A stretch of DNA of 64,000 nucleotides from Lathyrus oleraceus (lineage: Eukaryota; Streptophyta; Magnoliopsida; Fabales; Fabaceae): assembly GCF_024323335.1 (NCBI RefSeq), contig NC_066579.1, positions 3,177,001 to 3,241,000 on the forward strand, given 5' to 3'. Below the pieces are notes generated by a model. That model saw only the letters and a list, made by a program, of their open reading frames with translations, searched no databases and was not told where the DNA came from. Numbering within the stretch: position 1 is the first letter of the stretch; each line of letters begins with the position of its first letter. Positions 1 through 11,657 of the stretch are shown one piece after another. A program made the position numbers and the translations under genes.

Positions 1-1960
1 CACCTGACTGCTTGCATCTCAAAGATTCCCTGTCCAAACTCAAGAAGCAAGGGATCTTGCTATGAGCATTGGATTTTTGCTGTCAAAACACATAACTTTC
101 AAAATAACCAACATGACCTAACTTAACCAAAAAACCTCACTTTTCTGTCATTTGCCAAGATAACACAACCTGCTATTTGCCTTTGGAAATTCTGCCAAAA
201 AACCCTACAGTTCCAACACATTGCATAGCAACACTTCATTTTGAGATGATGGCTCACTCTCTCAACTGACCCTGCTACTTGTCTCTTAACCTTTCCTGTC
301 CAAACTTCAAAAACCTCACTTGGCCACTGCATCATTTTCTGTCATACACACACACACATAGAACAAACAGCCCTGCCACAAAATAACTAAATCTCCAAAC
401 CAGCAAAAAAGGCACCACACCCCTGTCATGAAAAGATCCTGCATCATTTTTCCTGCCCTTGGTAGACAACAGCAACCTGGTTCATAAAAAATAAACTCAC
501 TTGCATTATGCCAAACCTTGCCTTGCATTGTCTAAAAAAAACTGCACCATTTCCCTGCCATAACAAGACCATTAGCAGACAAAAACAAGCTGACTGAGGC
601 CAAAATCTTGATTTCCCTCTCATTTGGCACTGTTGGAAAACTGTTAAAAACTCCATCTTTCATGGCTATGCTTGGTACTGCAGAGACCAATCTTGTTCAT
701 TTTTCTGCCACACCACAAAATCCTAGCAGCAGACCAACCAAAGGTTCTTGGACCTGGCCTTGCATTTTCTAAAATTGTCCAAACCACAAGACAGGTCACA
801 AACCTTGCCTTGCCCTGCTATCTTGCACCTCACCTCATCTGTCCAAAACAAAGGCCAACCTAACACAACCTAAAAACAAAACAACAGAACTGATTCTCTC
901 ACTTTGGCTGAAAAAAACACATCTTATGCCTTTTTTTTCATTTTTTCTGTCATAAGTTTCCAAATAACTTACCTGGCCATTTGTGTTTTTGCTGTCAAAA
1001 AAAACAAAGGGGCATGATTTCCTGCTACAAGCCACAAACACATCAAACCAAACACTTCTCACTCATTTCTCCCACCTCATCTTTGCTTGCTTGAGTTTTT
1101 ATCATTGGCTGTCAAAACAACAACATACAATCAGCAGCAGCATACCATTTTCCTCACCATTTCCTGTCATAAATAGCAGCAGCATACTACTCCCCCTCTC
1201 AAAAACACATTGCAGAAAAAGCACTCATCCTACAAAACCTGTGTTTGACCTTGCCCCTTTGGCATTTCAAACTTTCTGTAAAAAACCCTAAGGACCAAAG
1301 CATGCCCAAACCTCATTTTCCTGGCACCTGAACCACCTTTGACAGCCAAGAAACCTAGAGATTTCATTCATTCATTTGCTCAAAAACCTAACCTTTTGCA
1401 TTGTGTGAAGCCTGTTCCAAAACCAAAGAAACTAAAGCATAGCATTTTGTTCATCTCAATTTCTCATCATTGCCAAACAGCAGCCAACCTAACTATACCA
1501 AACCAAGAACTTCATACACTCTCTAAAAAACCACCTTGCTGCTTTTAGCCATTCCCATTTTCCTGTCAACAAAAGACAGTGGCAGCTACAGACCAGCCTT
1601 GCCCCCACTTGCATTTTCCAAACAAAACCTAGCCATTTGCCTTTTCACTATCATTCACTCATTACACCCACTTGCAAGACTCACCATGAACCAAACATAA
1701 CTTGGCCTTGCTTATGACTTCATCACACACTCATTTTCTGTCAAAACATAACACAGCAAGAAAACCATGATGTTCTCATATTCCAAAAGCCTTCACTTGG
1801 CCAAACTCCAAAGAACCTTACCAACACAAACCAACTGCTAACAAACCAATAGAACAAACTCACCATTTGCAAAAACTCACTTTCTACTCAAAAATCCAAA
1901 TTTTCAAAAGTCATATTTTCCTCAAGTCCCTTGCAAACCATCCATTCAAACACCTTCCAT
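1..1960 (+). repeat. G-poor, A/C-rich tract with recurring TTTTCTGTCA motif
   Basis: The plus strand is strikingly poor in G and rich in A, C and T. About 18 degenerate copies of a (T)TTCCTGTCAAAA-like motif recur at irregular spacing of roughly 50-150 bases, for example near 91, 145, 342, 425, 946, 990, 1109, 1164, 1562 and 1737. Phrases such as CCTTGCCTTGC also recur. Short ORFs here show no protein similarity I recognise. It probably represents the U3 part of the LTR with decayed tandem repeats. Confidence 0.5.
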
Positions 1961-2607
1961 ATAACATGTAGAAGCTACTATAGGCAGAAAATCCCATCTG
2001 TAATCATTAAATCATCATATCCAAATCTCAAGTTTTCACACTTGCAACTTGAATTGGCTAGAACAGTTGAGGAGGTTTTAAGGCAAATTCTCAAAGGCAT
2101 TACATTCCTGGAGCATCAAAGGAGCTAAAAGGATCATCTAGCATCATTAAAAGCACCTCTAACATCACATTCAACATTGCCCTGTTCAGGTTAGCAACTT
2201 GCTTTCGAAATGCTTGATAGAATGGTTTTCATGACTTAATGTGTGAATGAGAAATGCTATATTCAACCCCCTGAACATGATTGAATGCCTATTTTTATCC
2301 AATTTTGCTCGTGTGCGGTTTTGAGTTTTGCTGCTAGGGAGTTAGGGTTTCTGTGTTCATCATGATGTATCTTTGTACACACTGCACCATTTTGAATTTC
2401 ATGACCATGGTTGTTTTAAGCACATGAAATAGGTGAACTTTGGTTTTTATTTCGTTTGATTTCGTGCACTATAGAGGAAGATATGTGTTGCTGAAGTTTG
2501 AAAAATATGTTTGATTTTGGGGAGGAAGATGATGCCAGGGCGCGCGCATTTCAGATTTAAAATTATTGTTTTGTTTATTTTGACTAGAATCAACAAAGGA
2601 TCACCAA

Positions 2608-2712
2608 GTGACTCACGGCCCAGTGGTGGGCGCGCTGAGTTGAATTGCCAAGGGGAGGGGTTCGAATCCCATCTCCCCCCCATTTGTGTTTTTTCTCTTT
2701 CTTTCTTTGTTT
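2608..2712 (+). mobile_element. tRNA-derived SINE-like unit
   Basis: A pol III-type internal promoter is visible: A-box-like ACGGCCCAGTGG at 2615-2626 and a perfect B box GGTTCGAATCC at 2659-2669. The 44-base start-to-start spacing matches that of a tRNA. The head is followed by a T/C-rich tail. There is no foldable full tRNA acceptor stem that I can see, so a SINE head or tRNA pseudogene is more likely than a working tRNA gene. It lies within the LTR. Ends are approximate and no target-site duplication was resolved. Confidence 0.5.
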
Positions 2713-4221
2713 AAAAAGTGCATTTTTTTTAATGTTTTCTTTTAACAATTTCCATTTCGATTTTTATTTTTGATTCTTGTCTTACTTAACATAAAATAAA
2801 TATGTGAACATGAAAAATGACAAAAAATATGAGTATTTGACTTTGTTGACTTTTTTAGACCATTTTGTGAATTTATCCCGATTTTATGAGTTCTATTGAC
2901 TAAATCTCATCTTGTGTGTTTCCTGTGGTTATTTTGATCTTTCAGACCTGGGATTTTTATGTGAAATCAATTTAGGGTAGGAACATGTCCCCTTAGACAC
3001 TTAGGATAATTTTTTTCGCACAGTGCTCGATTTAATTCTGACAAAGTCCCGATTAAATGTTTTGACCTCCTAAACTTGTCCAAGTGAGATGGAATTTGAC
3101 ATGCTTACCATGCTATGTGTTAGGTTTGACCATGATTTATTTGGTGATTTTTGGAAATGTTTGAGTTGACTTTTGAGTTAAGTCTTGCTGTTGACTTCTA
3201 TGAGCTTCTGTTTGCCATGTTTTGATCTAAATGGTTCATGAAATGATGATGAGGATTGATATGAGTGTGAATCCAATTGGTTGTGTTTCCTAGTGGGTTG
3301 AGCATGATTTGGGATACTTGCCCCTTGCTGCTTTGACTTTCTCATTCATTTTTGACCCTAGGCTTGCCCTAGTGGTCCTATTACTCACCTTTGAGTTTGT
3401 GATTTCAGGTTGACCATCAAATGGCCATTGAGACCAATTCTTTTGATTGAGCTTACCCAAGTATCATTGTCTAACCTCTTTGTTTTGTAGGTGGCTTGGC
3501 TCACATGCCCTAAGCCTTATGCCTTGCACATCCTTGTGCCCTCTAATGGACTGTTGTTGTCTGTTTCTGTCTGTTTTGTTTGAAGTTGTATACTAACACC
3601 TGCTTGACTGTTTCAGGTGCTTTAGTTGCTTAGTTCCTTGTGAACTTTTTGCTTTGCTTTGCTTGTATAAGCAATTTGCATTGAGGTATGTCTCTTCTAC
3701 TTCATGTAGTCTGGAAGACCTGGCCTGTTACTTGGCCAGGCAACTGTCTGAAGTCCTCCTTAAGAGGCAATGTTTGTGATTGTTTACTTTTGTCCTTGCA
3801 TAGAGTCAAAGACCTCCTAAGTGAAGAGGCAATTGGTGGAAGGTAGGGATATGCAACCTATCCCCCACTATTCAGTGTGTCATCTGCCTTGCTCACACCA
3901 CTGTGTTGATGCATTGCAGATACAAACCCAAGATCTTGTACAATTGTACAGTTGAGTCAGTTTTAATGTGTAGAAGGGTTCCCACTTTCTGAACCCACAC
4001 ATTCTTGTCTTGAGCTCTCCCAGGCCAGGGATAAGAGCTGTGAGGTCTCATCCTCACTTCATCCTTTCATCTGCTTCACCTTAGCCCCTCAATGGCAAGG
4101 TTAAGAGCACATTCACCCCATTCCAGAGGTTTGTTTGTTGAGGTTGATATGACCCCTTGACTAAAACCTAACCCTTGTTTGAGCCACTTGTTTGTGTATA
4201 GCGTGTGCTATCTGTGCTTGT

Positions 4222-4476
4222 AGGATTGTTTGACTTGCTTCCTGTGCAAGTTAGGATAGTTTGACTTGCTTCCTGTGCAAGTTAGGATAGTTTGACTTGC
4301 TTCCTGTGCAAGATAGGATTGTTTGACTTGCTTCCTGTGCAAGTTAGGATTAGTTTAGACTTGCTTCCTGTGCAAGTTAGGTTTTGCTTGGCTTGCTTCC
4401 TGTGCAAGTTAAGTGTGTGTGTGGCTTGCTTCCTGTGCAAGTCATGTCTAGGATAGGTTGGCTCCCTGTGCCAGTT
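4222..4476 (+). repeat. ~31-bp minisatellite, 8 units with internal inverted repeats
   Basis: About eight head-to-tail units of 31-33 bp, each built around GACTTGCTTCCTGTGCAAGT. Within a unit ACTTGC and GCAAGT are reverse complements separated by seven bases, so each unit can form a small hairpin. The first five units are nearly identical and the last three diverge. It sits in the LTR upstream of the conserved LTR end. The minus-strand reading of the array gives an LHRKQA-type repeat that is not taken as a protein. Confidence 0.85.
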
Positions 4477-4808
4477 AGCTAGAAACCTTAACTTAGGGAT
4501 GATTTTGCATGATAACATCTAGGCTCGAGTCGTAGTCTCCCTAGTTGTGTCTCCCTCTGTTATCTGGTTAGGCTAGTCCTTTATCCCTCTGTAGGGGAAC
4601 TACATCGCCCTGATCTTCATACCAGATGAAGTATGTAGGCAGGAGATTGAGCTGATCTCTCCGGGCGCCCTTTTTCTTTTTTGTGTGTGTTGTCTGACAG
4701 TTGCTAGGCTCGAGTGCCTGACTCCTTAGCAATTTGTTGTCTGTCTGTTTGAGTGTGTGCTTAACAGTTATAGGCTGAGTCCCCGACTCCCTATCTATCT
4801 GTTGTGTT

Positions 4809-4934
4809 GTTTTGGTTCGGATGCTGACATAAGTCCAGCGATTGGCAGTCAGGCTCCATGTTTGCCTTCTTGTGTGTTTTGGTTCGGATGCTGACATAAG
4901 TCCAGTGATTGGCAGTCGGGCTCCACGTTTGCCT
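4809..4934 (+). repeat. 67-bp tandem duplication inside LTR
   Basis: Two consecutive copies starting at 4809 and 4876, each beginning GTTTTGGTTCGGATGCTGAC, with few differences. It is non-coding and part of the LTR. Confidence 0.8.
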
Positions 4935-5423
4935 GTGTTTGTGTTTGTTTGAGTGTGTGTCAGCCGAGCTACGAATGCTCTGATTCTTCTCTCGTCCGAG
5001 AAGATACGTATGCATAGGATGCGACATCCTAGCGAGCATGTGTCGTTTCCCTAGTCCGAACTACTTGGACTCTGATGTCTATGCCCGATAGACTAAGTAG
5101 GCCCAGGATGCGACGTCCTGCCGAGTCCAGTTTCAGTCAGTCTCTTTCGTTTCTTTCAGCCAGTGTGTGTGAATATTTGAGCAGTGTTTAGCAACCAATT
5201 TTCCTTTCTAGTGTGCGTGGATCCCGTAGAGTACTACGGATGCGTAGGGGTGCTAATACCTTCCCTTCGCATAACCGACTCCCGAACCCATTCTCTTTGG
5301 TCGTGAGACCATGTTCTTTTCCCAGGTTTACTCTGAGCGTTTCCTTTCCCTCTTTTGGGATAAATAACGCACGGTGGCGACTCTGTTGTTCTTGTTTTCC
5401 CGCCGGTTTTTCGCGTGATGCGA

Positions 5424-5870
5424 CAGACTCCCCACATCTCGGGCACTCCTTCAATTTTTTATATTCTATCCTATATAATATGCAATCATTACAACATGCA
5501 TGTATTTTGACATAATCCAAACTCATTGAGCACAATATCTTCTTGGTCTCATAACTATAATTCGACAACGTGTTACCTTCTGGAAGTATTTCTTGCAATA
5601 ATTCAAGCAACTCAGTGAAACTTTTATCCGTCCATCCATCTCTTGCCTTAAGATTAAATAGTCTTGACACAACTGACAATCTTGTAAAACTCTTGCATCT
5701 CGGATATAACGACTCTTCCATGTTTTTTTACAAAGTATATACCATATTAGGATTCTTGAAAGCATCTACCTCAACATCACGAATCATGTCTTCTAGAGTA
5801 TCATTCATAAATTCATCATCATCTTCAACTGTAGGTGATCAAGGTCTTTTTTTAGTGACTTCACCATGAC
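5424..5870 (-). pseudogene. CACTA (En/Spm) Tnp2-like transposase N-terminal relic
   Basis: One minus-strand frame from about 5850 down to 5424 reads like the N-terminal part of plant CACTA transposases (Tnp2/transposase-associated type). It has an acidic MIRDVEVDAF segment, then LYPRCKSFTRLS, FNLKA, GWTDKSFTELLELL and HACCNDCILYR, ending in a CPRCGES zinc-ribbon-like motif. A single in-frame TAA lies at 5728-5730. The frame is cut at 5424 by the end of the LTR, so the catalytic domain is missing. An apparent longer ORF running to 5188 is a read-through into antisense LTR sequence. Family assignment is from these motifs; the product is not functional. Confidence 0.8.
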
Positions 5871-7719
5871 ATTACCAATTTCGTGTAATTTTGAATAATT
5901 TAATCACAACCTAAATGATTGAATATTTCATCCCTTGGATGTTTGTGCATATTTCAACAAATTTTACAAGGACACAAAAAAATCCTCTTCTCCTTAGGAA
6001 GGTTTTTTCCCCGCAAAATCAAGAAATTGAATCACTCCATTCTCATACTCTTTACTAAATCTATTGACTTTCATCCAACTACGATGCATAATCAAATACA
6101 ACTTCTAAAAATGAAATAAAAATAGTACACAACCAACAATAACTACCAGAACAACAACAAATATCATAACAACATTATAGTAAACAATATAAGTCTCAAA
6201 AACCATAATAATAGCAACAACCACATATGACAACAACATCAACGACAAAACAACAACAACAACAACGACGACGAAGACAGCCTACGACTACAACATCAAT
6301 GACAGAAACAACAACAATAGTAATGAAGAATTTGTACATATTAGAAATGTGATGAGAGATTCAATGGAGAATAATTCGAGCTTACTTCCTCCTCGGAGAA
6401 GAAGGGTGGTGGTTCTGAGTCTTGGGAAACTCCTTCGTTCGCTGGAGAAGAATGCGTTCCTTTCGTTCGCTAGGACTCAAAAAGTGAGTGAGACAAAATA
6501 TTAAAATCTGAAGGAATAAAAATTGTTTTTGAGTTTTTATCTTGGTTTTCTTCAACAACCGATGAATAATATCCGACGTAACATGTATAAAAAATAAAGA
6601 CATCTTTTTAGTTGTAAATAAAACATAAAATTGCCGGAGATGAGAATCGAAACTCAAATACTAAATAACATTTTACGTCGGTTTTCCTAGAAAGCCGAAG
6701 TGAAAGATAAAGTTTTAAAAGAAAAAATAATATTTAGCGCACTTCAAATCATTTAACCTCAATTTTTTAATAATTAATATGAAAGTTTTGTCATAAAATA
6801 TAATATTTATAGCATTGAACACTTAAATAAATGAGAAACTACTTCATAAGACTTGAACAAATTAAAACAATAAGAATATCATTCATAACATATAGCAGCA
6901 ACAAGCTAACAAACTGAAAAATATTAAGGAATATTTTTCCTCGAAAAAACCAATTAATTGAAATTACTTTTTTAAATAATTATAAAACTTTGAGAGTTTT
7001 AAATTTAAAAAATGACGAAGAAGCTTAATTGTAACTATCTAAATCCAAGAACGAAATCACTAAAAACTAAAAAGATAAAAATTCGATTGTAGCATATATT
7101 AGAGAAACTAAAATGATAATTAAATCTTAACTCTATCATCAAAATAAATTTTTATGCTAGTCATTTTACTTAATAATTTATTAATGTAAAAATTAATAAT
7201 CTACTATTTTTATTAATGTAAATCATTTTCTTATATATCAGAGGAAGAAGTATACACATAGAATGAAGCTAAGAAAATAAAAAAATTAAAAGAAACCATA
7301 AATAAATAGTTTGAGAAGTACTCAATTGAATAAGGGTAAGATAGTAAGTATAAGCTATTCATTGGCTATAAAATGATATGGAGTCCAAATTAGGTTTCGA
7401 AATGCCTTGAAAGAACCGGGCGTAGCAGCTAACATTTGCGTCCGAGTTCCGTTGCGGGCATACAACAAATCTTCAATTCCTTTTCTCTATTCTTCTGCAA
7501 CAATTTATAATATGCAGAAGCTTTGAAAGGATTTGTATAATTTTCTATTTTTTTTTTATTTCTTTGATAGTTTATTTTCGGCCGATCCAATGGGTTCTCT
7601 GTAAATTCTGTTCTGAGATCTCTATTTCACCCGGCCAATAACTATTCTTTGTTGGGGCAGTCTCAATATTTTGCATGTTTTTTTTTACTTCATGCTTAAA
7701 TTTAGATCTCGATAAACTG

Positions 7720-7722
<3 letters not shown>

Positions 7723-7760
<38 letters not shown>
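7723..7760. repeat. (TA)n microsatellite
   Basis: About 19 uninterrupted TA dinucleotides. Confidence 0.95.
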
Positions 7761-7761
<1 letters not shown>

Positions 7762-8609
7762 CTTTGTTTTTCAATCGGTTTTACTTTGGATATTTTATGA
7801 ATGAATAAAACAATTTTGTCATTCCATTCAATTTGAATGAGAAAAAATGATTGAAAATAAATGGAGTGGCAGGAATGCCTTTCATTCGACTTGATTTTGT
7901 TTCATGTTTGTATTTAATTCAAACAATGGTTTTCTTCAACGAGCTCATGGCCTTGTTGAAAGATATTAAGCTTTTTCCTTAATTCTCAATTGAACTAACG
8001 AAGCAGACACGAGACTCAAGCAACAATGAGATATATGTAGTATGTCATATGTTTTTGAAGAATTTAAATGACATTTCAGCATGGTTATGAATTAAATCTC
8101 GATGATGGATCCCTACCTAATGTGAGAAAATTGTTTTCATCAGTTCTGCATTAACAAGACAACTTCAAGGTAATTCTTCCAAATTTTCACAAATGCAACC
8201 AACAATGACACTATAGGTAGATTCCAACAAAAATGATGTCTATGAAAAGGCAAGTTTTCTTCTTATGAAAAGGGTCACGCCATTGACTCTTTCTATTTCA
8301 AGTATGTATTTCTTGAGGTGTTATTGGTTAGGGCAAACCAATAAATAAAACTGGGTGTTAATTAGTTTGGAAATCGGATTTCTAAAAATATTAAGATTTA
8401 AGATTATTATGAAAAATTAGTTTATGTAAATTAAATATTTTTTAAAAATATTTAGTGTGCTTCGATCCATCCAATCCAAACTTTCATGTTGTTTTTTGAT
8501 TTGTTTTGCTTTGAATTTTATCATAAAAATATGCAAATTCAAATTTAAATCAATTCATATATTTTTGATGGATTTAGATATCAAATATTCTTAAAACGGA
8601 ACCAAACCG

Positions 8610-8738
8610 TCCCACACATTTTTATGTATTTCTTATTGATGAGGACTTTGCAATGAACAATATGTATGTCCGTCCCACGCACACTTTCATATATTTCTTA
8701 TTGATGAAGACTTTACAATGAACAATATGTATGTTTCG
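8610..8738 (+). repeat. ~63-bp imperfect tandem duplication
   Basis: Two adjacent copies, each containing TTTCTTATTGATGA, a GACTTT segment, and CAATGAACAATATGTATG, with several substitutions between them. Non-coding. Confidence 0.8.
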
Positions 8739-8937
8739 TACGACCTATATCACAAATTGATTGCCTTGTCCAACAAGAGCTTTATAAAATAGTTATTCAC
8801 ATTGACAATTGGGGCCCCTATTATTCCATAAGTCTATGGCCATTGTGAGTTTCTAATTATTATTATTATTATAGATGACTACACATAACAAACTAAAACT
8901 TGGAATTTCTGAGACACCACATTTGTAAAAAGTAAAT

Positions 8938-9264
8938 TTGACCACAAAATCAAGAAAATCCAGTCTAGTGGCACATAACTCATCACAAATAATTACTATA
9001 TATCTCAAGGGATGTTGCATAAAAAAATCTTTAATGTTTCCATCACAAGTATTCTCTTGCAAGTTTCCATATGAGCTATTTCATGGTACTCGTCCTTCCT
9101 ATGATGACGTCAAGGTGTTTCCTTGTTTGACATTTGCTACCACACTCCACCATGGTAGCCACAAACTTGATCCTCGTGCAAGAAAGTTCACATTTCTTCT
9201 CATGGATCTTCCCTCTATAGAGGAATGTCGACTCTTTTCCTTTTCTTCACAAACAATCAACTAG
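8938..9264 (+). pseudogene. Ty1/copia integrase C-terminal relic
   Basis: The reading frame contains KFPYELFHGTRPSYDD, a VFPCLTFATTLHH segment and DPRARKFTFL. This is the layout of the segment after the integrase catalytic core in Ty1/copia Pol (typically SPYELLY..P.Y..LKVFGCL...DPRA.KC.FLGY). Similarity is best between about 9050 and 9215. No protease, reverse transcriptase or LTRs lie next to it, so it is a small isolated fragment. It lies just 3' of the P450 gene on the opposite strand. Confidence 0.6.
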
Positions 9265-9305
9265 ACTTCTTGATTCATATACCCAATCGTCTTACTAAAA
9301 AGCCT

Positions 9306-9321
9306 ATTTATTTATTTATTA
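9306..9321 (-). terminator. candidate polyadenylation signal of the P450 gene
   Basis: On the minus strand three overlapping AATAAA-type signals (AATAAATAAATAAATA) lie about 20 bases after the P450 stop codon. Plant poly(A) signals are loose, so this is a candidate only. Confidence 0.45.
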
Positions 9322-9341
9322 TTACATCTATAGGCTTCTGT

Positions 9342-11300
9342 TTACATTTCCAATTTACGCAGAATGATTTGAGCACCATGTTTTGGCCGAAGGGTAATCA
9401 CCGTAGTTGGAGCATGAGCATAGGTCGGAGAAAGTTCAAATGAAAAATGTCGCAAAATCATTGCTATTGCCATCTTTGCTTCCAACATGGTAAAGTTTTG
9501 TCCAATGCAAAGTCTAGGCCCCCCTCCAAATGGAAAAAACGAACTTCTTCCATTTGTTGCTTTCAAAACACCTTCAGAAAATCTTTCAGGATTGAACACC
9601 GTAGCATCATCTCCCCATAATATTGTGTCATGATGAACCAAAAGTACCGGTAACAAAAACTGCACTCCACCAGGTAATGCTAGGTTTCCAACTTTTACAT
9701 CTTTTTCAACTTCTCGAGAAAGCGCAATTATTGGCGGATATAACCTTAGAACCTCATATAAAATCATACTCATCTGTCACAAAAAAATTATGCAAAATTG
9801 TAAGTAATCAATTTTGTGTGTGTTCATTATCAAAACAAGGCTTCTAAATTTTTTTAGAGACTTACAATCTTAAGACGACTTAATCCATCAAAATCTGGTT
9901 TATTGTTGCCAAAAACTTGTAGAACTTCCTCTCTTGCACGAGCTTGCCAATTAGGGTGCCGACTCAATAATATAATTGTCCAAACAAGCAAAACTGAAGT
10001 GGTTTCTTCTCCGGCAAGATAGAACAACTTGCATTCCTGGATCACATCATCAAGGTTCATTCCAACATTCTTATTATTGTTTTCCTTAATTTCTTTGTGA
10101 TTTGACTCGAGAAGAATGCCTAACAAGTCATTCTTAGTGGCTTCACCGGCCTTTATTTCTCTTTCTCTCTTGTTAATCATATCAGTTAAAGAAGCTATTA
10201 CATCTCTATCAATTTCCTTCAACCTTTTGTTTGTGGCAGTAGGTAGGAATCTACAAAACAAACACTCTATTAGGGTTTCATTTTATAAACCTTAAAAGTT
10301 TGTTTGGATGATGCAAATTTTACCTCCAACCAGGAATGTAACCTGTCATCAAAACTTTCATTGTAAGTTCAGCTTGCTCCTTTTGAAGTTCAAATATTCT
10401 CATTCCTTCTTCATAACTACTTCCAAAAGCTGTTCGAGCAATCGCGTCACTTGCCAATTTTTGAACAAAAGGCCATGCATCAACTTCACATGATCCTTCT
10501 GACGATAACATTCCCTCCCACTTGTTAATCAAATCATCGCAACTTTGAAAGAACGCCGGTAACATCATCTGTGGTGCACAAATAATCGATCATTTTTCTT
10601 CACCAAAATAATTTTTTATAATCTATAACAAACTAACCTTCAACTTTTCTAAATGGAATGCAGGATTGATTATCTTTCTATGCTTGCTCCATTTTTCTCC
10701 CTCATGGACTATAAGACCAGTAGCTAGTATTCTAACAAGTTGATTCGAATTTGGCTTTTGGAAATCATAGATTTTATTGAAAACTTCTTTAACAAGCTCA
10801 GGATCTGTGAGGATCACCCTTGGTATTGGTCCCAACCAGATAAAAGAATTCTTTCCTGCATTATTAAAATAATAAATGTGTTCTTATCACTAATATACAG
10901 ACAAAAGTAATCCATTCAATCTTAAATATAAATAAAATATCAAATGTATTTAATTTAAAATCAGATTAAATATATTAGGGTTTTTTCTTATATTAGAGAC
11001 TAAAGTAAGAATAAAAACCAGAATACCATGTTTTGCAACACTTTGTTGGGCAAAGGGAAACACATGAGGCACTATATCATCAGAGAGATTCATGGGTTTA
11101 GATGATGCTTCTTTTTGTATCTTAAGAAGATCTCTTATGTCTCCAACTAATAACCTATAAGGATTCCCTTTAAGGCCTTGTTCCTTTAGCAACTTTTCTA
11201 GCTTCTTTGGTTTCAGCCATATCCAATTCAAAATGCTCCACGCCCAAACAAGTGTTATCAAAAGAACTATGAATGCAGAAATGGCATATGTTGCTTCCAT
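9342..11300 (-). CDS. CYP72A: cytochrome P450, CYP72A family, intact five-exon gene
   Basis: Minus-strand gene with exons 11300-11027, 10855-10638, 10568-10324, 10250-9866 and 9773-9342. All introns are GT-AG and frames join without breaks, giving 517 residues, usual for CYP72A. Visible parts are a membrane anchor (residues about 6-28), C-helix WxxxR (W147, R151), I-helix AGEETTS (325-331), ExxR (381-384), PERF (436-439) and the heme loop [10 protein letters not shown] with ligand Cys463. It should be an ER-anchored heme monooxygenase using NADPH-P450 reductase. CYP72A members oxidise terpenoids including triterpene saponin precursors, or gibberellins; the substrate cannot be told from sequence. 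The start at 11300 gives the family-typical MEA...membrane anchor; an in-frame ATG at 11390 would add 30 unlikely residues. All catalytic motifs are intact, so the gene appears functional. It is flanked by transposon debris on both sides. Confidence 0.95.
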
Positions 11301-11426
11301 CTCTTTCAGTTTCTGTGTTGTTAGACACACACAAACTGAGATTATGTTAAAATCAAAGAGTTCTCTTATATAACTTTGCAATGAATGCATTTCTTAACTA
11401 TTAAGTGTATGTGCATATTTTATGCA

Positions 11427-11436
11427 CTATAAATAG
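11427..11436 (-). promoter_or_regulatory. weak candidate TATA box for the P450 gene
   Basis: A CTATTTATAG sequence on the minus strand lies about 130 bases upstream of the chosen start codon, a plausible distance for a plant promoter. It is an imperfect palindrome-like AT motif in AT-rich DNA, so support is weak. Confidence 0.3.
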
Positions 11437-11553
11437 AAAGATATAAAAAAGTATTTATTGAATTTTGAAAAAAATTCAAACTTGGTATGTTTAATTAATT
11501 TATGAATATTTTTTTCATAAATTAATGAATAGTCAAAATAATTAATTTATGAA

Positions 11554-11556
<3 letters not shown>

Positions 11557-11591
<35 letters not shown>

Positions 11592-11609
11592 ATTATTATT
11601 ATTATTATT

Positions 11610-11657
<48 letters not shown>

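Larger units (their letters stand above)
1..5423 (+). repeat. Tat/Ogre-type Ty3/gypsy LTR, right part
   Basis: Long non-coding DNA whose right end looks like the 3' end of a Tat/Ogre LTR. Around 5217-5300 it carries a GATCC...TAGAGTACTA...GTGCTAATACCTTCCC...GCATAA block. The same block, diverged and inverted, lies at 55000-55070 inside the solo LTR at 54835-60971. The sequence ends GATGCGACA at 5423, a typical CA terminus, and the next base begins an unrelated CACTA relic, so 5423 is taken as the LTR end. No start of the TGTAAGACCC or TGTCGTACCC kind is visible, so the left end probably lies outside the window. Family assignment is by architecture and remembered Ogre LTR features; whether this is a solo LTR or the 3' LTR of a full element cannot be told. 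Confidence 0.6.
5871..8937. other. AT-rich intergenic DNA, no gene seen
   Basis: No credible coding region. At 6130-6320 there is a CAA/ACAAC-rich low-complexity stretch. At about 6550-6710 CCGACGTAA and ACGTCGGTTTTCC...AAGCCGAAGTG phrases resemble the short inverted subterminal repeats of CACTA elements, so part of this may belong to the same decayed transposon as the relic at 5424-5870. The rest is AT-rich sequence without recognisable features apart from the two repeats listed separately. Confidence 0.5.

Noticed and set aside
123..1548. Several 60-100 codon ORFs in the left end
   Set aside because: Compositionally biased, overlapping on both strands, and without recognisable domains; they reflect the G-poor tract.
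2447..2683. Minus-strand ORF with GGRWDSNPSPW as a protein
   Set aside because: It is the reverse reading of the tRNA-derived SINE-like unit, which produces such peptides wherever it occurs.
4222..4476. Regular repeats with hairpins as a CRISPR array
   Set aside because: There are no variable spacers and the DNA is plant retrotransposon sequence; it is a minisatellite.
5188..5721. 177-codon minus-strand ORF as a gene
   Set aside because: Its first half is a CACTA transposase relic and its second half is antisense LTR sequence; the fusion is accidental read-through.
7400..7500. GC-richer block with GCGTAGCAGC and GCGTCCGAGTTCC as an exon
   Set aside because: No open frame of useful length or recognisable protein, and no splice context.
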